From NCBI RefSeq assembly GCF_008831285.2, contig NC_045151.1:11520571-11584570 (forward strand): a DNA stretch of 64,000 nt, in the 5' to 3' direction. The stretch is from Nymphaea colorata (Eukaryota > Streptophyta > Magnoliopsida > Nymphaeales > Nymphaeaceae). Under the pieces are notes generated by a model. It was not told where the DNA came from. It saw only the letters and a list, made by a program, of their open reading frames with translations, and made no database searches. Positions 56,080 to 64,000 of the stretch are shown piece by piece. The position numbers and the translations under genes are program-made. The stretch's first letter is position 1, and every line of letters starts with the position of its first letter.

Positions 56080-57698
56080 AAACTTGTGCACCCACAAAGA
56101 CCCGTGTTTCCAGTAGCTCCCAAAGTATTTGGTTGCACATGCTTTGTTCACATTCTTGGACCCACACGCGACAAATTGGGGGCCCAAGCCATTAAATGTA
56201 TTTTCATTGGCTACTCCAGAAACCATAAAGGCTACAAATGCTTTGATCCCTTGACTCAAAAAGAGTATATCAGTGCGGATGTCACATTCTTTGAGTCTCA
56301 ACCTTATTATAGCCTCACTCCTATATCTACTGAGATGCCACGGTCACCAGACCCACTACCTATTCCTCCTATTCCTTTGGAGTCGTTCCCTTTTGAATCT
56401 CCTTCTTCTGTTGTGTCCAAGTTTCGTGATCCTCCGCTGGACTACACACGTCGACAGGACCCTTCTCATAATCCTTTGCCAACTGTTTCTCAAGAGGTAA
56501 GTACATCTGAAGTGCATAGCCCTACTCATTCTGATCCCTGTCAAGACTTACCTATTTCTCTTCGCAAAGGCAGGCGACAATGTACTTTACATCCTATATC
56601 TCATTTTGTGTCTACTGATGGTGTTGGTAAAAATATGCAACAGTTCATTCAAGCTTTGACTCCTCATACAGTTCCTACGTGTCACCAACAGGCTTTATTA
56701 GACACCCAATGGAGACGGGCTATGCAAGATGAGATGGATGCCTTAGTGCAGAGAGGCACTTGGGAACTTGTTGATCCTCCTCCTCGTTGTGATATTGTTG
56801 GCTCAAAGTGGGTATTCACAGTGAAATATAATTCTGATGGTTCTATGGAACGATACAAAGCTCGGTTGGTTGCTAAAGGCTACACGCAGACCTACGGTGT
56901 GGATTTCTTTGAGACCTTCTCTCCAGTTGCTCGGTTGGGAACCATTCGTCTTACCATTTCCGTGGCTGTCCACCATGACTGGCACATGTATCAACTGGAT
57001 GTCAAAAACGCTTTTTTGTATGGTGATCTCGATGAGACTGTCTATATGCAACAACCACCGGGATTTGAACGACAGGGGGAGTGTGGCAAAGTGCGCAAAC
57101 TGAAGAAAGCTATTTATGGACTCAAACAGAGTCCTTGTGCGTGGTTTCACAAGTTTTCCGAGGTAGTCTCAAAGTATGGCTTTGTGAGATCTCCTCTTGA
57201 TCATTCTTTGTTTATCAAGAAGGCTTCCAGAGGTATAACCGTTCTCGTGGTTTATGTTGATGATATTATCCTGACAGGTGACTCTGATCAAGAAATTTCT
57301 GATGCAAAGTTGTTTCTTCAAAAACACTTTGTGACGAAAGATCTTGGTCCTCTACGATACTTCTTGGGAATAGAAGTTGCTCGCAATAGGGAGGGTGTTG
57401 TTCTCTCTCAACGGAAGTATGTTCTTGATTTATTGCAGGACACAGGGATGCTAGGAGCTAAACCGGCTAATTTACCTATGAATCCACGTATACATCTTCA
57501 TGATGACCAAATAGAATTAGTGGATTCTCGATCTTACAGATCCCTTATTGGAAAACTACTCTGTGTTACTGTGACAATACCAGACATTAGTTTTGCAGTG
57601 GGAAAACTAAGTCAATTTATGGAAAAACCAAGGAAAGTTCATTGGGATGCTACCTTGATGGTGGTCAAATATCTGAAATCGTCTCCTGGCAAAGGCCT

Positions 57699-58275
57699 CC
57701 TTCGCCTGAGTCCACCAGAACATCACAACGGCAAGCAAGACAGAAACAGAGAGTCACCGGAACAGAGAGACGCCGAAGCTCCAGACGACGTTGAGTGCGT
57801 CACCAAAGCGCCAACAGTGTCGAGTGCGTCGCTAGAAGAGACGCCGGAACTCCACGGTGTCAGGCGAGGACCAATGTCAGGCAGTGAACAGTAACGGCAC
57901 TTGATTGGCACTGTCGGGCGATGGTCAATGAACAGTATCGGCACGAATCCTCCTCTCACATGGCCACAACAAGTAAAAAAACGTGAATCAATCACGCCGG
58001 AACTTCAGGGCTCTGATACCATGTAGAAACACGTAGATCAAGAACAAAGGAAAACGATGAACACGATGTAACGTGGAAAAACCCTCAACACGAGGGAAAA
58101 AACCACGGACGAGAAGGAACTGGTGCCCACTAGCCACCGGACTCTCTCTCTCTTAAGATTTCATTAACTATAAGGATTAGGGTTACACGACTTAAGTAAT
58201 GCCCAACAAGGGCTACAAGATGGATCGGGTATGGATTCGGACCCGGTCCCGAAACCCGTCTAACATACTTCAACA
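57699..58275 (-). mobile_element. Copia fragment C: leader, PBS and 5' LTR only
   Basis: In reverse orientation there is an LTR at 58022-58275 (254 bp; TGTAGAAACACG to ACTTCAACA on the plus strand), the primer-binding-site complement GCTCTGATACCA at 58010-58021 and a leader at 57699-58009. The coding body and 3' LTR are missing. The LTR shares blocks with Copia-1 (GTAACGTG.AAAAACCC, CTGGTGCCCACTAGC), so it is the same or a sister family. Its right border touches D's RT (GAAAC...), while its left border is the break with A. Confidence 0.88.
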
Positions 58276-59530
58276 GAAACCTTTAGTCCCGTAGCTAAAA
58301 TGACCATTGTTAGAATTCTTATTGCATTGACTTCTATTAAAAAGTGGAACATCTACCAAATGGATATTAAAAATGTCATTTTATATGGAGATCTTGTGGA
58401 AGAAATTTATATAGATACACCATCAGGAGTGCCACTTCCTCAATGAAAGGTATTAAGACTTAAGAAAGCTCTATACGGACTGAAACAAGCTTCTAAAGCT
58501 TGGTTTGATCGGTTTAATTATGTTATTTCTAATCATGGTTTTAACTCATGTTTGACTGACACTGCTTTGTTTGTCAAGAATACTTCTGTAGGTATCATAA
58601 TTCTCCTATTGTATGATGATGACATGATAATTATAGGTAGTAACAAAGAAGGAATTAAGGAATGTAAAAGCTTGTTACAAAAGAATTTTGAGATGAAAGA
58701 TTTAGGGTTTCTAACGTATTTTCTTAGACTAGAAGTTGCATATTCTTCTAGAGAGTATTTTTTATGACAAACCATGTTTTTTGCAGAGATTATTGCTAAA
58801 TCAGGCATATCTGATGGGCAAATTGTGGAAAATCTTGAAGCAATAAAGAGTAAAATGAAGATTGATGATGGACTCCCTCTTGATAATCCTACTCCATACA
58901 GAAAGTTTGTGGGACCATTAATGTATCTTAGTATCACCCATATTGATATTGCTCATGCAGTTCATGTAATAAGTCAATTTCAACATGCTCCATCAACCGT
59001 TAAAATGGGAGTTGTTATTCGAATCATTATATACATCAAAGGGACTATAAATAAGGGAGTATTTAGCTTCTTCTTTTTCTCTCAATTTGACTGCTTATAC
59101 TGATGATGATTGGGGAGGTGATCCAAATGATAGACACTCAACTATTAGGTTTTGCAACTTTTTAAGAGAATCTATCATCTCATGGAAGTACAAGAAGCAA
59201 CAAAAGTTTCTTTTTCTTATACGGAACTTGAATATCACGCTATGGCTTCTACAACTATGGAAATTGTGTGGCTCCATCAAGTGCTTCTTGAAACAAGAAT
59301 AGAAGAACATACTGAATTATGTTGCAACAACAAAAGTTCCACCTTCCATGAAAGAACCAAGCATATAAAGATGGACTGCCATGACTTTCATGAAGAATTT
59401 TTGAGGAAAACTATCAAATTTCCATGTCTCCTCTGAATTCCAGCTGGCTGATTTCTTCACCAAACCACTATGTTCACCTAGATTTATTTTTCTTGTAGAC
59501 AAACTTTCAGCGATAGCACCGTAAGTTTGA
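58276..59530 (+). pseudogene. Copia-D RT/RNase H remnant
   Basis: It starts ETFSPVAKMTIVRILIALTS and continues YQMDIKNVILYGDLVEEIYI, LKKALYGLKQASKAWFDRF and LLYDDDMIIIGS (YVDD altered to YDDD). A degraded RNase H follows (YTDDDWGGDPNDRHSTIRF; ELEYHAMASTTMEIVWLHQV; HERTKHIKMDCHDFHEEF). Stops and frame changes occur near 58446, 58767, 59100 and 59200. It ends at the GAGTGGGGA tract before the LTR. Confidence 0.88.
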
Positions 59531-59537
59531 GTGGGGA

Positions 59538-59860
59538 TGTTACTCATGTATGTGTAAAACATATATGTTTATAGGTTATATATATTTCATTTGTAATGTA
59601 GGAGTTTTCATTGTATTTTTGTAAGTTATTAGTTTTAGGTTTTATTATTATTTTTTACATATGTTACTTTCTACACTAGATGTTGGCTAGTTCCAACGGC
59701 TCCTTTAGGAGCCGTTGGAACTAGTCTAAGGGCTAGTGCTTGCTGGGCCTTTTTCCTTTTCTTATTATTTTTTGCCTATACAATGTGAGCTGTAGATTTG
59801 CAGCAGATTCAGCAATTCAATAAGATATTCTTCTTCTATGTGGCCTTAGTGCCCAAGTGT
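59538..59860 (+). repeat. Copia-D 3' LTR
   Basis: Begins TGTTACTCATGTATG after a purine-rich tract; the right end is uncertain. It contains the 38-bp palindrome at 59687-59724. Confidence 0.7.
59687..59724. repeat. Perfect 18-bp-arm palindrome in the Copia-D LTR
   Basis: CTAGTTCCAACGGCTCCT, a TT loop, then its exact complement. The 5' LTR copy stops just before this point (48221), so the deletion border of that LTR lies next to the palindrome. Confidence 0.95.
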
Positions 59861-60914
59861 CTGTTCTTGTGACTGTTATAGTCACTTTTTCAGTGACTTG
59901 GTCGTGTCAAACAAGTCTTTTCTAAGTCACACCGAGTTTTGTGCACAAACAAGTCATCCTACTAGGTTGAGCTGGTAGGGGACCAAGCCAAGCCAACGAT
60001 CTGACACAGTGAGTTTTAAAATGCTGTTTTTTATCTTATAAAAGACTGATATGAGAGCATGTCTTTCTCAAAACATTTTAAGATCAAAGGAAATTTCGAA
60101 GGATGAAACAGAAGTAAAGTGATGACATAATCTTTACAAACAAATCAAGATTAAATGCAGCAGGCATATAAGGAAGCCTACCAAGAAAATTTGCCTGACA
60201 CGGACAGTTCGTCTATGAATGTTTGATTCACTTTCAGATCCACTGTACTAATATGTATATTTGAGTCTTATTCAGAGTTAGTATAATAATAATAAGTCCA
60301 TAGTTGTAACATAATGCTGAAACAAATAATCCTACTGGTGAAAATATTGTTCTTTATAATTGTAACTGTGTTAAGGAAGCATGAGTGCATTGAGTATGCT
60401 GATGTTCTTGAAAATGCTAGCATTTACCCAAGCGTGGTACAACTTCTACTTAGAATATTGCTACCTGTCAAAAAAAAACAAAAACAAAAAAAAGACCATA
60501 ACAAGTATAATAAAGCTCAATTGGTAATCAACCATATTGTTTACAACAGTGTTTAGAAACTCACCGAGTCAACTTGTTGACTCGGTTTGACTCAGCCCTC
60601 TACCAGGTCAACCCTGTAAGGGGCCTCGGTTTTTGTTGAAACTCAGCTTGACTCGACCATAACTGAACTTGACTCTGCTTGACTTGGCCATTACTCAGCC
60701 AAAACTCTTTTGACTCAGTGTAGTCCAGTGATAAATTTTGTATTTTGTAATTAACAGCATCATTTGTTTATTAATTATTTAAGTTTTGACAAAAATCTTC
60801 TCACTTATTGAAATATAGGAATTTAGAATTATTGTTCATTTATTAAATTTACAAATTACAAATACCAAGGTAAAATTAATTAGGCTTAACTTCTTGTACC
60901 GTGTATTTATTTCA
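59861..60914. other. Gene-free stretch with GACTC-rich repeat
   Basis: No LRR or other exon was recognised. About 60549-60720 is dense in GAGTCAA/TTGACTC motifs (including GAGTCAACTTGTTGACTC) and starts GTGTTTAGAAACTCACC. A related segment at about 47408-47510 lies on the other side of the copia nest. Confidence 0.5.
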
Positions 60915-61015
60915 AGTTTTAGGCTATGTCACATAGGTACGGGTACGGATGCGGGTACGGGTACGGACCATTTTCAAAAAACTTGGGTGCGGGGGTACGG
61001 CCGTACACACACATG

Positions 61016-61018
<3 letters not shown>

Positions 61019-61095
<77 letters not shown>
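61019..61095. repeat. (TA)n microsatellite
   Basis: About 38 AT units within the hAT-2 subterminal region. The NOC3-intron relative has a shorter TA/TG tract at the same place. Confidence 0.95.
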
Positions 61096-61098
<3 letters not shown>

Positions 61099-61312
61099 TG
61101 TGTGTCTCAAAAAATGTCAAACAGAATAACACATTCACAAACACATGTATATATATTAAAAAATTACAAACAGAATAACATATTTATAAATCATGATCCA
61201 AAATTTATCAATCTTGATTCTCAAATACATCAACTTTCTTGATTCTCATTCTCTTCAGTCGCATAATTAACATACAAAATACATTAGCTTTCTTGAATCT
61301 CATTCTCCTCAG

Positions 61313-63588
61313 TCACATCATCAAGATTAGAAGGAGCACAGGTTTTGTAAGGTCCATATTAAGAGCATGCAAATCATGTTCCCCTTCAAGGTCCACGTCA
61401 ATGTCCTTTGGATTAACATCCCAATACTTGGATGATCCTGAACTGCAAGTTGCAACAAAATCAAAATATGATTTAACTTTTAAGTTAATATTAACTTTAA
61501 ACAACCAACATAATATACAAATGTAATTATGTATACATACCAAAGATACAAAAAGAAAGAAATACCTGTAAACATCTGAACTACGTGAAAGCAAGCGTAG
61601 GTTGGAGTGGACATAAACTAAATCTTCTACTTGCTTACTGGTTAGCTTATTTCTCTTGATATTGTGAATTTGAGAATAAGTGCTCCAATTTCTTTCACAA
61701 CATGAAGAGGTTGCAGGTTGAGATAATAACTTCAACGCAAGTTGCTGGAGATTTGGTGTCGCTGCTCCAAAACATAACCACCAATTAACAGGATCTTCTT
61801 CATCTCTTGCCATTGCAGCTTGTACTAAATCACTTCTTCCACTAGAGAAGCTCGCAAACTCACTATTTATTATCTTCAACCGATGAGAATCAGAATATAG
61901 TCTTCCCAAACATATCTCCCTATTTTTTAATATTTCTGGATCTCGATTAGGAGGAACACGACCAGTGCCTCCTGCCAACCATGTTTGTCCATAATATTTG
62001 GGATTTAAGGAGTGTGCCATACAATGCAAAGGGTTATTGCTTCTATTCCATCTTCTTACTAAAATTTTATGCACATGATCGAAAAACTCAGAATCATCAA
62101 GTGCAACATTCTTCTTCTCCTGTCTAAAAATGATGTTTTGAATTTTTTCAATCATGTTATCCCACATATCATAAACTCTATGAAGCATGGGCCCTTCTTT
62201 GTCAACTTCTCTCAACATCTGCCAAATTGGCTCTGTAAACTGTAGAAAATATGAAATTTTATCCTACCATTCATCTTCTAAAATACATTTTTTAATTTGT
62301 TAAGCCTTCACAATGTCATCACTCCGATAAAACTCCCAATCATTGTCAGTCACCATAAGTGTTAATGCATGTTTCACCTGTTTTATTCTTTTTATCATTA
62401 CAATAATGGATGCAAAACGAGTCTCTGCTACCTTCAACAATTTCAAATCAGAATGCCTATTAAATAGAGCAAGAGCATTGTTGTGGTTTACAACAAAATT
62501 TCTGATGTTTCTGACATCATGCTCAAGCTCCTCAATCCAAGAACATAATATACCAGCATTTGTATCATCTTTTGATGGGTTGCAAATACTTTTAAGTGCT
62601 AGATTTATACTGTGTGCCACACAAGGAGTCCAGAATATGTGACTATACTTGGGATCACTTGTCAAATTCATCCTTGCTCGTTGGCAAACTGGAGCATTAT
62701 CAGTAATAATTTGCACAACATTATCTTTACCCACTTCTTTGATGACTTCTATAAATAACCCTTTTAAATACTCAACATCTTTATACTCCCCAGATGCATC
62801 AACACATTTCAAGAAGATTGGGCCATCAAGCGAATAAGCAATAAAATTGATCAGTGGCCGTCTTTGTATATCAGTCCACCCGTCAGAAACAATGGATACT
62901 CCATATTGTCTCCATGAAAATTTCTTCTTCTCTAATAATTTTTCGATGTTTGCCTTCTCTTCTGCAAGAATTACTGTTCTCAACTTTTCTGAACTCGGGG
63001 GTACATAACCACTCAAACTGCAATTAGCCAAACCTGTAACAACATCTTTCCAATAAGGACTTCTGGCTATATTAAAAGGAAGTGAACTTGCAAAAAAAAC
63101 CTTCTGATTCTTCTATCCATCTCTGCCCTTCCCATGGTTTTGAATACTTGTTCTAATTTTTTGGTATCCCTACTTGCCATGTTCATTTTTCTTTTCTTTG
63201 AAGCATCTTCACCTTCTTCAATAGCATAAAGAGGAACAGATAGTTAACTTGACTTGGCTGAAGATTTGTTCGTCTCAGCTGCATCGTGTTCTTTTTTTAT
63301 CTGCTTAATCAATTCTTTGCTAACTTTTTCACATGGTCGAATTCCAAAACATGGGATATGCAATAAATGTATCTTGCAACGTGTATAAGAGCCAGTGAAC
63401 GTCTTATTACAGAAATTGCAAGAAAATATTATATTCCCACCGCCACCTGGTGCTTTTCCAAGTTTTTTCACATACCGCCAAAGAGGCTGAGATGGATTAT
63501 CCAACTCTAATGTTGTGGTATTAACACTACTACTGCTGCTTGCCATATTTCCACTCGTAGGCATCGTTTCTTTTCCCTTATCAGCCAT
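61313..63588 (-). pseudogene. hAT transposase (hAT-2), lightly decayed
   Basis: The start MADKGKETMPTSGN is followed by a BED-type zinc finger (FSCNFCNKTFTGS, then CKIHLLHI). The DUF659/catalytic core is at 62300-63031 (VSIVSDGWTDIQRRPLINF, ITDNAPVC, FWTPCVAHSINLALK). The hAT dimerisation domain is at about 61600-61760 (SSCCERNWSTYSQIHNIKRN, VEDLVYVHSNLRLLSR). An intron at about 61447-61566 (CAG/GTATTT donor, TTGCAG acceptor) joins the last exon. Defects are an in-frame TAA at 63244-63246, a one-base loss in the A8 run at 63092-63099, a TAA at 62300-62302 and a TAG soon after. Otherwise the frame is well kept, so decay is recent compared with hAT-1. Confidence 0.88.
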
Positions 63589-63600
63589 TACAACTTATAT

Positions 63601-64000
63601 GAAAAGCACCTAACAAGAGCTGCAAAGACGCACGCAAAAAAGAACACGATGACCATCAGTCACTAAACTTCCCCAAACAGTCACGATTTTTACAGAATAA
63701 CTTTGGCAAAGACTTCCCCAAAATCGAACACGCTGTAAATAACGCACAAAAAAAAAACAAAATTTCTATTGAACATGCTGTAAATAACACGCACAGAAGA
63801 ACAAACGATGTGAAAAACTGATGCATATGAGAACAAATGATGAAAAACTGATGAGGTGCACAACACATGATCAACGATGAAAAAATTATGAAAAACGTAA
63901 CTACGAGATCTAAGAAATGAAGAGGCGCACAACATATAATCAATGATGAGGAGGAGACAGAGTCATAACCATCGAGAGGGAAGGAACGAAGAGGAGGTAG
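63601..64000. other. Right-edge sequence upstream of hAT-2
   Basis: No gene was recognised. Short repeated motifs AACACGCTGTAAATAA and GATGAAAAACTGATG occur. It may be the 5' untranslated or subterminal region of hAT-2. Confidence 0.4.

Larger units (their letters stand above)
48984..57698 (+). mobile_element. Ty1/copia element A, interrupted and 3'-truncated
   Basis: The 5' LTR (48984-49243) starts TGTTGAATT and is followed by primer-binding site TGGTATCAGAGC (49244-49255), a leader, and a long gag-pol frame from 50000. Element B is inserted at 52089/52090 (TSD AAACT). A resumes at 56085 and runs through integrase end and RT to about 57698 (AAAGGCCT). There it breaks off and is joined to element C's leader. 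A's RNase H end and 3' LTR are gone. Confidence 0.92.
51536..57698 (+). pseudogene. Element A integrase and RT, split by element B
   Basis: The part before B (51536-52089) has HVDVWGPSRVA, VIIDDYSRVTWVF, RTDNALEFK and NGIVERKHRQ of the integrase core. The part after B (from 56085) continues KVFGCTCFVHILGPTRDK, then RT (about 56720-57698; QLDVKNAFLYGDL, YVDDIILTGDSD). The frame is continuous across the insertion once one AAACT is counted. Coding is lost after SSPGKGLL, where the sequence passes into element C's leader. The RT reading from 56086 to 57698 contains no stop. Confidence 0.88.
48074..59860 (+). mobile_element. Outer Ty1/copia element (Copia-D), host of the nest
   Basis: A partial 5' LTR lies at 48074-48221 and a 3' LTR from 59538 (shared TATATGTTTATAGGTTATAT and TTACTTTCTACACTAG). 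gag is at 48345-48857, and RT/RNase H resumes at 58276 with ETFSPVAK. Between 48984 and 58275 sit elements A, B and C. D's integrase and early RT are missing, so a large deletion accompanied the nesting. Target duplications of D itself were not resolved. Confidence 0.82.
60915..63600 (-). mobile_element. hAT element (hAT-2), antisense
   Basis: The left (3') end has TATGTCACATAGGTACGGGT and GTACGG-type short repeats followed by a CA/TA tract. The coding region runs leftward from 63588 to 61313. The right end was not resolved and may lie beyond 63600. The left end is the same family as the insertion in the NOC3 intron. Confidence 0.75.

Noticed and set aside
60100-60250. Possible missing LRR exon of the receptor kinase on the minus strand
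   Set aside because: The reading frames show no LxxLxLxxN pattern or acceptable splice context.
60894-61242. Open frames across the TA tract
   Set aside because: They encode a YI repeat from a microsatellite and have no independent support.

Overview
The window is nuclear DNA of a flowering plant. The evidence is spliced plant-type genes (a NOC3 homologue, a plant HSBP, a malectin-type receptor kinase), Ty1/copia elements primed by initiator-Met tRNA (TGGTATCAGAGC), hAT transposases, an L1-like LINE and many small inverted-repeat elements. The sequence alone does not support a species assignment. Gene density is low, and roughly half of the window is recognisable transposon-derived sequence.

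Layout. At 1-3573 (+) lie the last four exons of a NOC3-like nucleolar gene; its first visible intron carries a hAT-derived insertion. From 3.6 to 8.5 kb the DNA is AT-rich and contains a roughly 1 kb fold-back element. At 8479-8949 (+) is an intron-free ORF for a small two-helix membrane protein. From 9 to 13.5 kb there are two related MITEs, a GC-rich-ended element with non-repetitive cargo, and a 155-bp tandem duplication. At 13888-16309 (-) is a complete five-exon HSBP (heat-shock-factor-binding protein) gene, whose last intron looks like a minor-spliceosome AT-AC intron. From 16.4 to 22.4 kb nothing genic was recognised. At 22574-22795 (-) is a 73-aa single-helix protein whose upstream intron contains a 4 x 104-bp minisatellite. 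From 25.4 to 27.6 kb are two abutting 5'-truncated LINE copies, and from 29.8 to 32.3 kb a dead hAT transposase. From 32.8 to 40.8 kb an old copia element is split by a younger one. At 42992-47138 (-) are the malectin, transmembrane and kinase exons of a receptor kinase whose leucine-rich-repeat exons are not found. From 48 to 59.9 kb is a multi-level copia nest, and from 60.9 to 63.6 kb a second, less decayed hAT transposase in antisense orientation.

The copia nest is the most elaborate structure. Element D (outermost, +) contains A (+) and part of C (-). A contains B (-), which belongs to the same family as A. B is flanked by a 5-bp target duplication (AAACT), has LTRs differing at about 3 of 264 positions, and has lost about 1.5 kb including integrase through a 7-bp microhomology. 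A is fused to C's leader across a large deletion. A and B together form kilobase-scale inverted repeats beside the receptor kinase.

The host genes do not form an operon or an obvious pathway. They are independent plant genes separated by transposons. No wholly new defence or metabolic system was identified. The most notable items are the AT-AC intron in HSBP, the integrase-deleted copia derivative with a conserved leader hairpin, and the hAT family shared between the NOC3 intron and the right-hand end of the window.
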